64,000 nucleotides of DNA from the NCBI GenBank assembly GCA_944387555.1, contig CALXFH010000001.1, positions 18,849-82,848 of the forward strand. The letters are read 5' to 3'. Shown in pieces: positions 32,338 through 40,838 of the stretch. The notes beneath the pieces were generated by a model that saw only the letters and a program-made list of their open reading frames with translations, was not told the origin of the DNA and ran no database searches. Both the position numbers and the translations under genes were made by a program. Origin of the DNA: an uncultured Clostridia bacterium (GTDB lineage Bacteria > Bacillota > Clostridia > TANB77 > CAG-508). Every line of letters starts with the position of its first letter. The first letter of the stretch is position 1.

Positions 32338-33972
32338 TTATTCAACAATGTTAAATGGTATATCTGAATCACTTGCTAGTTTTTGCAAGTTTTCTTCTTC
32401 TGACATCTGATGTACATTACTACTTCCTGACAAATATTTTATTTGCATAGGCTTTCCACACGCCATAGATACCATTGTAGAAATTTCTTTCATATTTTCT
32501 GGCTTTTCTAAAACAGTTCTATTAAATGAACTCATACCATTTGGGAATTCTATCCCTACAGTCATATCATTTAATTCAGTCGCTTTTGAGCCATTCAAAC
32601 TTGTACATAAAACAATTTTTCCATTTTGTTTTAACTCATTAATTATTTGTGGCCAATATTCTTCCGCTTTATTTGAGAATTTTGTAGTAGTTCCACCTGT
32701 TGTTTTGGTTCTAGGTATACTCCTATTTTGCGCGATACTACTATTATTTTGAACAACTCTATTTATTTGTTGGTTGCGCTCTGCAATCACATTATTTGTT
32801 TGCACATTATTAGCAGTTACTGTTATACCTTTTCCTGATTTTAAATATTTTTCAATTTTTTCAACACGTTCTTCTAAGTTAGAACTAACCTCAGCTTGTT
32901 TATTACACAATTTAATTATTCCAGCTTGAAATACTATAGTTTTTTGTGTTGACCATTTTATATCACTTTCTAGTTCTGACAATTTATATACTAAATCAAT
33001 TAGCTTTTCTTTATCTACTTTATTTGATAATTCTTCAATTGCCTTTAATTCTTCATCAGTATACAAATCTAATTTTTTAGAAGTTTTAAATACTAAAATA
33101 TCTTTAACATATTTAATCATTTCCCAAAGTAAATTTGTTATATCTTTTCCTTCATTTAAAACTACGTCTACTCCTTGTAATGCTTTATCTACATCATAAT
33201 CAATAATTCCTTCTACTATATTATGAACATAAGTTATTTTAGGAATTCCTACTAAATCCCTAATCTTGTTTTCGTCTATTTTGTTTTCTCCATCTTGTAC
33301 GCATCTCTCTAAAATTGATAAAGCATCTCTCATTGCTCCTTCTGCTAAAACTGCAATCATTTGCATAGCTTCATCTGTTATTTCTATATTACTCTCACTG
33401 CAAACTATTTTTAGTCTTTTTATAATATTATCATTAGATATTCTTTTAAAATCAAATCTTTGACATCTAGATAAAATTGTTGCAGGTAACTTTTGTGGCT
33501 CTGTTGTAGCTAGTATAAATTTTACATGCTCTGGTGGTTCTTCTAGGGTTTTAAGTAGTGCATTAAATGCCCCTGTTGATAACATATGAACCTCATCTAT
33601 AATATATACTCTATATTTTGCTTTTGTTGGTAAAAAGTTTACTTCCTCACGAATAGCTCTTATATCTTCTACACTATTATTAGATGCCGCATCCATTTCA
33701 ACAATATCTGTTAAAGACCCATTTAAGGCTCCTTTACATATTTCACATTCATTGCAAGGCTCTCCATCTTTTGGATTTAAACAGTTAATTGCTCTAGCTA
33801 GTACTTTTGCTGCTGATGTTTTACCTGTTCCTCTTCCACCATTAAATAAATAAGCGTGTCCTACCCTTCCTGCAATAATTTGATTTTTTAAAGTTCTTGT
33901 TATATGGTCTTGACCTACTATTTCTGAAAATGTTAGAGGTCTAAACTTTCTATAAAGAGCTGTGTATGCCAA
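32338..33972 (-). CDS. dnaX: DNA polymerase III subunit gamma/tau
   Basis: About 544 residues. The clamp-loader ATPase is complete: ALYRKFRPLTFSEIVGQD, Walker A NGGRGTGKTSAAK, the zinc module CLNPKDGEPCNECEICK, Walker B VYIIDEVHML, sensor 1 LATTEPQKLPATILSRCQ, then domain III and a shorter tau-like tail. The start is a TTG at 33972 (AYTALYRKF...), at the family's usual N-terminus with AAAGGA upstream; the GTG three codons earlier is too close to that site. First gene of dnaX-ybaB-recR, downstream of the SRP RNA gene as in many Firmicutes. Confidence 0.96.
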   Translation of the reverse strand: MAYTALYRKFRPLTFSEIVGQDHITRTLKNQIIAGRVGHAYLFNGGRGTGKTSAAKVLARAINCLNPKDGEPCNECEICKGALNGSLTDIVEMDAASNNSVEDIRAIREEVNFLPTKAKYRVYIIDEVHMLSTGAFNALLKTLEEPPEHVKFILATTEPQKLPATILSRCQRFDFKRISNDNIIKRLKIVCSESNIEITDEAMQMIAVLAEGAMRDALSILERCVQDGENKIDENKIRDLVGIPKITYVHNIVEGIIDYDVDKALQGVDVVLNEGKDITNLLWEMIKYVKDILVFKTSKKLDLYTDEELKAIEELSNKVDKEKLIDLVYKLSELESDIKWSTQKTIVFQAGIIKLCNKQAEVSSNLEERVEKIEKYLKSGKGITVTANNVQTNNVIAERNQQINRVVQNNSSIAQNRSIPRTKTTGGTTTKFSNKAEEYWPQIINELKQNGKIVLCTSLNGSKATELNDMTVGIEFPNGMSSFNRTVLEKPENMKEISTMVSMACGKPMQIKYLSGSSNVHQMSEEENLQKLASDSDIPFNIVE

Positions 33973-33999
33973 TTTTATCACATCCTTTATATAAAAAAT

Positions 34000-34134
34000 G
34001 GTAGTTACTTTAAATCTCTCTATGGAAAGTATTCCACATAAAGATATCTACTTATTGCTGCTTCCTCCCGGACCTGACAAGGTTCATAGGTCTTTATTGG
34101 TCTACTCTCCATACAAAGATTTAAGGTACATACC
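34000..34134 (-). ncRNA. ffs: Signal recognition particle RNA (4.5S/scRNA)
   Basis: The minus strand contains the invariant SRP domain IV: TATGAACCTTGTCAGGTCC followed by GGGAGGAAGCAGCA, with the GGAA-type tetraloop region and asymmetric loop that bind Ffh. The two ends (GGTATGTACCTTAAATC and GATTTAAAGTAACTACC) pair into a long helix with some mismatches, and a T-run follows at 33998-33993. The 5' end at about 34134 is 7 bases after a consensus -10 box. Length about 135 nt, intermediate between the 100-nt minimal and the 270-nt Bacillus forms. Confidence 0.92.
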
Positions 34135-34140
34135 ATTCGT

Positions 34141-34169
34141 ATTATATAATGAAATTTATTTTTTATCAA
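34141..34169 (-). promoter_or_regulatory. ffs promoter
   Basis: Minus-strand TTGATA (34169-34164), 17-bp spacer, TATAAT (34146-34141), placing transcription start at the first base of the SRP RNA helix. Confidence 0.8.
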
Positions 34170-34177
34170 GTATAATT

Positions 34178-34948
34178 TTAATTTTTAGTTCTTTTAAATA
34201 CAATATCATCTAAATTAGTAATTTCTTTTGAAGCTGTTCCATTTTCTACAACTCCTTCTACTGGTACATCTAAAGATATGTTTGCTTTATATTCTTTTCC
34301 ATCTTCTGTTGTTAAGCTCAAATCAAATGTCAATTTTGCTTTTAAATCTTCTTCATTTACATTAGCACTTTTTAGTAATTGATTAGTTGTTATTTCACTA
34401 TTTGTAGATATATCAGATGTATATTCTGCAACATTATTATTTGCATATCTAAAAAGTATAATTCCTCCTTGATTTCCTATTACTAAATTTTTAATATCTG
34501 ACTCTAGCCCACCTGTATATTCTAAAGATTGTACTTCATTTTCTTCTGTATTACTAAAATTTCCTCCACTTTCTTCTATATTAGGTCTATAAAATTTAAC
34601 TGTACCTAATTCTTTTTCTTTTTGAACATTTAAATTATCTATAACAATACTTTTTATAGCTTCTTCTTCCTTGTAATTATTATTCTTTTCTAAATAAATA
34701 TATATATCGTTATTTTGATTTATATCAAAAGCCCAATTAGTGGCCTCTCCTTCTTGGTTTTTATCAACGCCATCTGATGTACTAATTAGAGTTATTTTTG
34801 TTATTTTAAATGGCATATTTGTTTCACCTTCTACTTGGTATCTCAATATCATTATCCCAGCAGCAAATAATATAATTGCTACTATCACAATTGTCATACA
34901 AATATGGAATGATTTTTTACTTGTTATATATTTTATCTTATCTCTCAT
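34178..34948 (-). CDS. Membrane-anchored protein of unknown function
   Basis: A 256-residue protein with one N-terminal membrane segment (FHICMTIVIVAIILFAAGIMI) and an extracellular beta-rich domain of acidic character. Blocks such as FKITKITLISTSDGVD, WAFDINQNNDIYIYLEKN and YKANISLDVPVEGVVENG are seen, with no catalytic motif. The start has AGGAGG. It lies 15 bases downstream of tadA on the same strand and just before the ffs promoter. I do not recognise a family. Confidence 0.65.
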   Translation of the reverse strand: MRDKIKYITSKKSFHICMTIVIVAIILFAAGIMILRYQVEGETNMPFKITKITLISTSDGVDKNQEGEATNWAFDINQNNDIYIYLEKNNNYKEEEAIKSIVIDNLNVQKEKELGTVKFYRPNIEESGGNFSNTEENEVQSLEYTGGLESDIKNLVIGNQGGIILFRYANNNVAEYTSDISTNSEITTNQLLKSANVNEEDLKAKLTFDLSLTTEDGKEYKANISLDVPVEGVVENGTASKEITNLDDIVFKRTKN

Positions 34949-34963
34949 AAATCCTCCTAAATT

Positions 34964-35431
34964 TTAGGTATTATTTTTCTTTAATTTTCTTAAATCTTTA
35001 AAAAAATTTTTTAATATCTTTTCACAATTTTCTTTCATAATACCTTTTTCTACTTCTACTTTATGATTAAATGGATAATCAAATAAATTTAAGACTGAGC
35101 CTGCCGCTCCTGTTTTTTCATCTAATGCTCCGATATATAATTTTTTTATTCTTGAATTTATCATTGCTCCTGCACACATTGAACAAGGCTCTAAGGTTAC
35201 ATACATTTCACAGTCTAAAAGTCTCCAAGCTCCTAATTTCTTACTTGCTTTTTCTATTGCTAAGATCTCTGCGTGTTTTGTCGTGTCCTTTTTTGTTTCT
35301 TTTAAATTATGAGCTCTCGCAATTATTTTTCCGTCTTTAACAATTACTGCCCCTACTGGGACTTCTAACTTATCATATGCTTTTTTTGCTTCTTTTAAAG
35401 CTTCCTTCATAAACTTTTCTTTTTCTTCCAT
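34964..35431 (-). CDS. tadA: tRNA-specific adenosine deaminase
   Basis: A 155-residue cytidine/deoxycytidylate-deaminase-fold enzyme that converts A34 of tRNA-Arg(ACG) to inosine so that one tRNA reads CGU, CGC and CGA (not CGG). Visible zinc site: KHAEILAIEKAS (H-A-E) and LEPCSMCAGAMINSRIKKLY (P-C-x2-C). It lies 24 bases downstream of a tRNA-Arg(CCU) gene and is probably on the same transcript. This is relevant to the CGG frameshift pattern in this window, because inosine-34 tRNA cannot read CGG. Confidence 0.95.
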   Translation of the reverse strand: MEEKEKFMKEALKEAKKAYDKLEVPVGAVIVKDGKIIARAHNLKETKKDTTKHAEILAIEKASKKLGAWRLLDCEMYVTLEPCSMCAGAMINSRIKKLYIGALDEKTGAAGSVLNLFDYPFNHKVEVEKGIMKENCEKILKNFFKDLRKLKKNNT

Positions 35432-35454
35432 ATTAATTTCCTTAAATAAAAAAA

Positions 35455-35531
35455 TGGTGTACCAGAAGGGACTCGAACCCCCTACCTCTTCCTTAGGAGG
35501 GAAGCGCTCTATCCTGGTGAGCTACTGGTAC
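35455..35531 (-). tRNA. tRNA-Arg (anticodon CCU)
   Basis: A complete cloverleaf of 77 nt on the minus strand: acceptor GTACCAG/CTGGTAC, D arm GCTC...GAGC, anticodon stem CTTCC/GGAAG with loop CTCCTAA (anticodon CCT, reads AGG), T arm with TTCGAGT, and an encoded CCA end. A consensus promoter is at 35565-35593. Confidence 0.95.
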
Positions 35532-35564
35532 ATATTTAATTTAAATCTTTTTTATAACGCTTTA

Positions 35565-35593
35565 ATTATAAAATATTAAACCAAAAAAGTCAA
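35565..35593 (-). promoter_or_regulatory. Promoter of tRNA-Arg(CCU)-tadA
   Basis: Minus-strand TTGACT (35593-35588), 17-bp spacer, TATAAT (35570-35565). Confidence 0.75.
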
Positions 35594-35694
35594 CAATTAC
35601 AAATCTTTCATTGACTTTAATAAAAATAATATACATTTTTTAATAATTTTACTTTTCCTTGACAATGTCTGTTATAATATTATAGGTGATTATA

Positions 35695-36411
35695 ATGCAA
35701 AGAATATTAAGTCATATGAGAAAAGCAATAGAAGAATATAAAATGATAGATGAAGGAGATAAAATCGCTTTATGTTTATCTGGAGGGAAAGACTCAATAA
35801 CAATGCTTCATGCATTCAAATCTCTACAAAGATTTTATCCTAAAAAATTCGAATTAGTTGCAATTAGTATAGACCCTGGTTTTGAATTTTTCGATACTAA
35901 ATTTTTACAAGAAATATGCGATAATTTAGAGATACCTTTATTTATTGAGAAAAGTCATGCAAAAGAAATTGTTTTTGATATTAGAAAAGAAAAAAATCCT
36001 TGTTCATTATGTGCTAATTTAAGAAGAGGTGTTATCAATTCTGTAGCAATACGTGAAGGATGTAATAAAATAGCTTTAGGTCACAACCAAGACGATGTTT
36101 TAGAAACATTTTTATTAAACTTATTATATACTGGAAATATTGGCACATTTGCACCTATGAGCTATATGGATAGAACTAAAATAACTTTAATTAGACCTTT
36201 AATATATACACCTGAAAAAGAAACAAAAAGGTTTATTAAAAAGAATAATTTATCTGTAATGCCTAAAGTTTGTCCAATGGATGGAACTTCTAAACGTGAA
36301 GATATGAAACAATTAATTTATACTTTAGGAAAAAACATTCCAATGGTTAGGGCAAATTTATTTGGAGCAATCCAAAGAAATCTTCCAGAATGGAAACTAG
36401 ATAAAAAATAA
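35695..36411 (+). CDS. TtcA-like tRNA thiolation PP-loop ATPase
   Basis: About 238 residues of the TtcA/TtuA group, which adenylates and thiolates tRNA bases (2-thiocytidine 32 or related). PP-loop LSGGKDSITML near residue 32, a C-x2-C in NPCSLCANLRRG, GHNQDDVLETFLLNLLY, and a late C in PKVCPMDGTSKRED. These cysteines bind an iron-sulfur cluster in the family. Start at ATG 35695, with AGGTG; a GTG three codons earlier is an alternative. An extended -10 (TGTTATAAT) lies just upstream. A strong terminator follows. Confidence 0.88.
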   Translation: MQRILSHMRKAIEEYKMIDEGDKIALCLSGGKDSITMLHAFKSLQRFYPKKFELVAISIDPGFEFFDTKFLQEICDNLEIPLFIEKSHAKEIVFDIRKEKNPCSLCANLRRGVINSVAIREGCNKIALGHNQDDVLETFLLNLLYTGNIGTFAPMSYMDRTKITLIRPLIYTPEKETKRFIKKNNLSVMPKVCPMDGTSKREDMKQLIYTLGKNIPMVRANLFGAIQRNLPEWKLDKK

Positions 36412-36414
36412 TTT

Positions 36415-36452
36415 AAAACCCACAGTTATGAAACTAACTGTGGGCTATTTTT
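36415..36452 (+). terminator. Terminator after the TtcA-like gene
   Basis: GC-richer stem CCCACAGTTA/TAACTGTGGG followed by CTATTTTT on the plus strand. Confidence 0.85.
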
Positions 36453-36487
36453 AGAACAATTTTAAAATCAGGAGTTATTTCTTCTCT

Positions 36488-36823
36488 TCATTTCACTTGG
36501 GCAAACGCATAATAATCTTCTCCACTTTTAAGTAGATAATCATTTGCGTTTTGCAACTTACATTTAGTACCTCTAACCTTTGGGCAATCTAACAAATATA
36601 TCATTCTTTGTCTTTGATTTACCATAAGTTCAGGTTCATCGCTTACTTTCTTGTGATGAGCAGTTTCTTTCCTATAAGGAAAACAACTACTATCAGAAAA
36701 GCAAATATGTACTGGACAAACAATCCTCTTTTCAAAATCATATTCTTCAGAATCTGCCAGTAAAATTCTAATCTCCTCTCCTTTTTCAATCATCCTAAAG
36801 ATACTCTGGCTTGCCGTGGACAT
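36488..36823 (-). CDS. Cysteine-containing protein of unknown function
   Basis: A 111-residue protein from an ATG with an AAGGGAGG site. Base composition is richer in G+C and codon choice less A+T-biased than neighbours, hinting at recent acquisition. Cysteines occur as CPVHIC, SSCFPY, LDCPKVRGTKC, suggesting a metal-binding fold. No membrane segment. It stands alone between convergent ttcA-like and pgm genes. No family recognised. Confidence 0.6.
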   Translation of the reverse strand: MSTASQSIFRMIEKGEEIRILLADSEEYDFEKRIVCPVHICFSDSSCFPYRKETAHHKKVSDEPELMVNQRQRMIYLLDCPKVRGTKCKLQNANDYLLKSGEDYYAFAQVK

Positions 36824-36914
36824 TTGTCCTCCCTTCTTTAGCTAACAACTTAGCTAATAATCGGCTACCAAATATTTACATATTAATATTATAATATATT
36901 TTTTTAACAAAATC

Positions 36915-36959
36915 AATAAGTGCTGTTTTTTGACCCCGTCCCAAAAAACAGCACTTATT
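36915..36959 (-). repeat. G-rich-loop hairpin element, copy D (after pgm)
   Basis: The best copy: an 18-bp perfect stem (AATAAGTGCTGTTTTTTG paired with its complement) around a 9-base loop, GGACGGGGT in transcript sense. It starts one base after the pgm stop codon. There is no T-tail beyond the stem, so it is not a classical intrinsic terminator. Confidence 0.85.
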
Positions 36960-36960
36960 T

Positions 36961-38685
36961 CTATTTTACGATTGCTACCATTGCATCTTTTAAATCTTCT
37001 AATTTCTTTCTAGCATCCTCATCAGAAGAACCTTTAACACCCATATATAGTTTTATTTTAGGCTCTGTTCCTGATGGTCTTACACAACACCAAGCGTCAT
37101 TTTCTAATTCATAATATAAAACGTTTGATTTTGGTAATCCTGTAGATTTTACTTCTCCTGTTTCCATATTTTTGTTAACATCTTTTTCTATGTCTTTAAA
37201 TTCTAATACTTTATAATCTCCTATTTTTTCTACATCTGTATTTCTCATATTAGTCATCATCTCTTGGATTTTTTCTGCTCCTTCTGCTCCTTCTAATACA
37301 ATTGACACTTGTGTTTCTTTATAATATCCATATTTTTTATAAATATCTTCCATTGCGTCCCATAAAGTTTTTCCTTTTGATTTATAATAACATGCTGCTT
37401 CACAAAGTGCCATTACTGCTGCAATTCCATCTTTATCTCTTGCATAATCTCCTATTAAACAACCATAACTTTCTTCAAATCCAAATACATATGTTTTATC
37501 TTTATTTTCTTCTGCTTTTTTCATTACAGCTCCAATGTTTTTAAATCCTGTTAAAACTTCTATACATTCTAAGCCATATTCTTTTGCTATTGCTCTTGTT
37601 AAATTTGAAGACACTATTGTTGTAATAATCATACCATCTTTTGGTAATATTCCTTTTTCTTTCATTTGAGATATTCTATATTCTGCAATTAGTAGTGCTG
37701 ACATATTTCCTGTATATTCCATATATTTTCCTGTTTTACTATCTTTTGCAAATATTCCTAATCTATCTGCATCTGGATCTGTTGCTAATACTACATCTGC
37801 ATCTACTTTTTCACCAAGTTCTAGTGCTAATTTAAATGCTTTTTTATCTTCAGGGTTTGGATAACTAACTGTTGGGAAATTTCCATCTGGGTCTTTTTGC
37901 TCTGGTACTACATATACATTTTCTAATCCTATTTCATGTAAAAGTCTTTCTGCTACAGTATTTCCTGTTCCATGTAAAGGAGTATAAACTACTTTTAATG
38001 TTTTTCCTTCTTCTTTTACAACTTCTGGATTTAATACTTTAGATTTTAACACTCCTAAATATTTATCATCCATTTCTGTTCCAATTACATTAAATAAACC
38101 TTTTTCTTCTGCTTCTTCTCTTGAAATTTCTTTTATCTCACTATAGCTTTCAACTGCTCTTACTTTTGCTATTATATCTTTATCTCTTGGAGCTACTATT
38201 TGAGAGCCATCATCCCAATATACTTTATATCCGTTATATTTTGGTGGATTATGACTTGCTGTTATCATAACACCTGCTGTACATCCAAGTTCTCTTACTG
38301 CAAATGATAATTCTGGAACTGGTCTTAAGTTTTGGAATAAATATGTTTTTATTCCATTTGCATTTAATATTAATGCTGTTTGCATACTAAATTCTTTTGA
38401 CATTCTTCTAGAGTCATAACTAATTGCTACTCCCTTATCCCCTGTTCCTTGTTCTACTATATAATTTGCTAATCCTTGTGTTGCTTTTCCTACTGTATAT
38501 TTATTCATTCTATTTGTTCCAGCACCTATTACTCCTCTTAATCCTGCTGTTCCAAATTCTAGCTCTTTATAAAATCTATCTTCAATTTCCTTTTCATCAT
38601 CTTTAATTGATAATAATTCCTTTTTAGTTTCTTCATCAAATTCTGGGCTTTCACACCATTTTTTGTACTCTTCCATATAATTCAT
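36961..38685 (-). CDS. Phosphoglucomutase/phosphomannomutase
   Basis: About 574 residues of the alpha-D-phosphohexomutase superfamily, PGM2/PgcA-like branch, interconverting glucose-1-phosphate and glucose-6-phosphate. Visible: FGTAGLRGVIGAGTNRMN, the phosphoserine loop VMITASHNPPKYNGYK, metal loop LATDPDADRLGIF, substrate loop GFEESYGCLIGDYA, and phosphate-binding VRPSGTEPKIKLY. Start at 38685 is set by GGAGG with 8-base spacing; the ATG five codons upstream overlaps that site. Together with the next upstream gene it supplies UDP-sugars. The hairpin copy D follows. Confidence 0.94.
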   Translation of the reverse strand: MNYMEEYKKWCESPEFDEETKKELLSIKDDEKEIEDRFYKELEFGTAGLRGVIGAGTNRMNKYTVGKATQGLANYIVEQGTGDKGVAISYDSRRMSKEFSMQTALILNANGIKTYLFQNLRPVPELSFAVRELGCTAGVMITASHNPPKYNGYKVYWDDGSQIVAPRDKDIIAKVRAVESYSEIKEISREEAEEKGLFNVIGTEMDDKYLGVLKSKVLNPEVVKEEGKTLKVVYTPLHGTGNTVAERLLHEIGLENVYVVPEQKDPDGNFPTVSYPNPEDKKAFKLALELGEKVDADVVLATDPDADRLGIFAKDSKTGKYMEYTGNMSALLIAEYRISQMKEKGILPKDGMIITTIVSSNLTRAIAKEYGLECIEVLTGFKNIGAVMKKAEENKDKTYVFGFEESYGCLIGDYARDKDGIAAVMALCEAACYYKSKGKTLWDAMEDIYKKYGYYKETQVSIVLEGAEGAEKIQEMMTNMRNTDVEKIGDYKVLEFKDIEKDVNKNMETGEVKSTGLPKSNVLYYELENDAWCCVRPSGTEPKIKLYMGVKGSSDEDARKKLEDLKDAMVAIVK

Positions 38686-38790
38686 TTTTAATTCCTCCAT
38701 TTTCTTTTATATTTATTTTTATTAAAAAGTGTCGCAATAAAAGTGCTTTTTAAAATATATCTAAATAAACACCTCCTATGCGACTTTTCT

Positions 38791-40041
38791 TTAATCTAAT
38801 TTATGAAATTTTTTATATAATTCTCTAGCTGTTTTTGGACAGTCCACTCCTGCTGAATCTGCATTTTTTACTGGTGCAAATTCTTCTTCTCTTTTTACTC
38901 TTAAGACTGCCATATCATCTACTTCACTAAATGCATCAAAAAGGAACGCTTCAAATTTATAAGCATTTGGTGAATCTGGCTTTACTAAATTACCATCTTT
39001 ATCTATGTATGTTGCTTTCTTATATGCAACATGATAAGGAAGTGGTTCTGCTCCCATTCTTTCTATTGCATCCACACTAAATAGATTACATAGAATATGA
39101 GATTCTCCATATAATAATTCTCCATCTTTATCTCTTGCTTCTGCCATTTCATCTGTTATTTCTGAATATTCAATTACATTTGGCTTTCCATTTTTTCTGC
39201 AAAATACTCCTACTTTTTCATGAGGGTTAGCTTTTACAACAGATTTACAAGCAACTGTTACTTTCTTATCAATTGCAATTCCCATAAGAACTGGGTCTAC
39301 CATATTTACAAGGCAATTATCTACTCCACCTATAAATACCCATTCTACTCCTAATTCTCTCATCTTTTTTGTCATTCCGTCTTTAACAAGTGACTCGTAA
39401 ACTCCGCCATGTCCATCTGCTGCAAGTTTAATTAGTCCATCTTCACCAATTAGGATTTTACCTTCTGTATCCATCATTGGTAATTCTCCTTGGATAAAGA
39501 AGAATAAATTTTTATCTTTTTCATATCCAAAATATTTATGCTCTCTAAAGAAATCTTCTGTTTCTTTATTGTTTTCTTTGCTAGTCATAATAAACCAAGG
39601 AATTGTTACTCCGTATTTTTTTCCTTCTTCTTTTAGTCCATCACATAATAATTCAAATAAAGATTTGTGTGAATCTAGACCTATATCATAAGTTCCTTTT
39701 GGTCCTGAATGACCAAGTCTTGTTCCCTGTCCTCCAGCCATTGTAACTGCTGCTAATTTTCCTTCTTTTATTGCTTTTTTACCAATATCTTCGTAATATT
39801 TATATTTGTCTCCTAATTTAAACTTATCTAAATAATCTATTGGTGTAATTTCATCTTTACTGTTTTTTACTTCTTTTTTTGTACTTTCATACAAACTATT
39901 TACAAGTTCAAAATCAATTTCTTCAATTTGCTCTAATAATTTTTTCTTATGAGTATCATCTAGTTTGTCATAATGATTTAATAGATGCTCTTGCCCATAT
40001 TTTTTTAAAATAGCTTTTACTTCTTCTAATTTATCATCCAT
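38791..40041 (-). CDS. UDPGP type 1 family nucleotidyltransferase
   Basis: A 416-residue UTP-sugar-1-phosphate uridylyltransferase of the eukaryote-like UDPGP/UAP1 family, making UDP-GlcNAc or UDP-glucose. The nucleotide loop is LAAVTMAGGQGTRLGHSGPKG; further blocks are ELLCDGLKEEGKKYG, IPWFIMTSKENN, GHGGVYESLVKDG, WVFIGGVDNCLVNMVDP and CNLFSVDAIERMG. Bacterial members are common in gut Clostridia. It precedes pgm on the same strand; the 105-base gap holds an inverted repeat (GTCGCA...TGCGAC) that may terminate or regulate. Product specificity is not decidable here. Confidence 0.88.
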   Translation of the reverse strand: MDDKLEEVKAILKKYGQEHLLNHYDKLDDTHKKKLLEQIEEIDFELVNSLYESTKKEVKNSKDEITPIDYLDKFKLGDKYKYYEDIGKKAIKEGKLAAVTMAGGQGTRLGHSGPKGTYDIGLDSHKSLFELLCDGLKEEGKKYGVTIPWFIMTSKENNKETEDFFREHKYFGYEKDKNLFFFIQGELPMMDTEGKILIGEDGLIKLAADGHGGVYESLVKDGMTKKMRELGVEWVFIGGVDNCLVNMVDPVLMGIAIDKKVTVACKSVVKANPHEKVGVFCRKNGKPNVIEYSEITDEMAEARDKDGELLYGESHILCNLFSVDAIERMGAEPLPYHVAYKKATYIDKDGNLVKPDSPNAYKFEAFLFDAFSEVDDMAVLRVKREEEFAPVKNADSAGVDCPKTARELYKKFHKLD

Positions 40042-40120
40042 TTTGACAACTCCTTTTTGTAAAATATTTATATTTTAATATATATACTATTTTAAAAAAA
40101 ATATCAACCTTTTTTAAATT

Positions 40121-40597
40121 TTATTTTTCTATTTTCTTTTCTCCCGTAGTACTTAAGACCTTTTCATATTGATTTATAATATCTGCAAAATGTTTGCCAA
40201 CTTCCTCTACGTCATAACAATCTATGATTTTTACTTTTTCTTTTTTACTTATCCATTTTTCTATATTCTCATTTATATTTTTTATATAATTTTCTTTTCC
40301 TTTTATTAAAATTATTAAATCTTTATCTTCTTTTACATCTCTTTTTATTTCTTTGAATTTATTTAGATCGTCATTTTTCCAATTGATTTTAAAAATATTA
40401 CTCTTTTTTTCTTCTTTTAAATTAATTCTTGACATTAAAGTTTTCATAGTATCTTCTAAATTATTTTCCGTCAAAACCACAATATTTTTATTTTCTTCTA
40501 AGTTCTTCTCAATATAAGGTAAAGTTATCATTTCAAAATGATAATCGCTTGCATAAAATGCACATGTTTTTTCTTTCGTTATTTGATTTTTACTCAT
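40121..40597 (-). CDS. Protein of unknown function, possibly MEDS/DcmR-like
   Basis: A 158-residue soluble alpha/beta protein rich in lysine, glutamate and asparagine. The N-terminal part (CAFYASDYHFEMITLPYIEK, NKNIVVLTENNLEDTMKTLM) recalls the MEDS (DcmR) sensory domain, a P-loop-less RecA-like fold, but the match is by impression only. The start at 40597 has an AGGAGAGG site; the longer frame would start inside the -10 box of a consensus promoter (40666-40694), so it is excluded. It stands alone, divergent from spoIIR. Confidence 0.5.
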   Translation of the reverse strand: MSKNQITKEKTCAFYASDYHFEMITLPYIEKNLEENKNIVVLTENNLEDTMKTLMSRINLKEEKKSNIFKINWKNDDLNKFKEIKRDVKEDKDLIILIKGKENYIKNINENIEKWISKKEKVKIIDCYDVEEVGKHFADIINQYEKVLSTTGEKKIEK

Positions 40598-40665
40598 TAA
40601 AAAACCTCTCCTTTTCTTTTGGAAGCATACGGAAATAAAGTTTTTCTCTATCTGCTTACTGGTAA

Positions 40666-40694
40666 ATTTTACCATTTCTTTACAAATATGTCAA
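40666..40694 (-). promoter_or_regulatory. Promoter of the gene at 40121
   Basis: Minus-strand TTGACA (40694-40689), 17-bp spacer, TAAAAT (40671-40666). The -10 lies in a small palindrome GGTAAA-A-TTTACC that could be an operator. It leaves a leader of about 60 bases. Confidence 0.7.
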
Positions 40695-40838
40695 TATTAT
40701 TTCAAATATATTTCAAAAAAAGTTTTCGACATTTTTTTCAAAAATAATTAATTATAACAAAATATGTATAAAATATTTTTTATTTGTTAATACTTAAAAC
40801 AAGAAGATTTTAGAAAAAAAGTTTTTAGGAGGTAACTT

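Noticed and set aside
38705..38790. Ribosome-site-like GGAGGTG between the UDPGP gene and pgm as a small gene
   Set aside because: No start codon with a meaningful frame follows; the region is better explained by a GTCGCA...TGCGAC inverted repeat.
40598..40675. Longer N-terminus of the gene at 40121 (start at 40675)
   Set aside because: It would begin inside the -10 box of a consensus promoter and lacks a ribosome site; the ATG at 40597 has AGGAGAGG.
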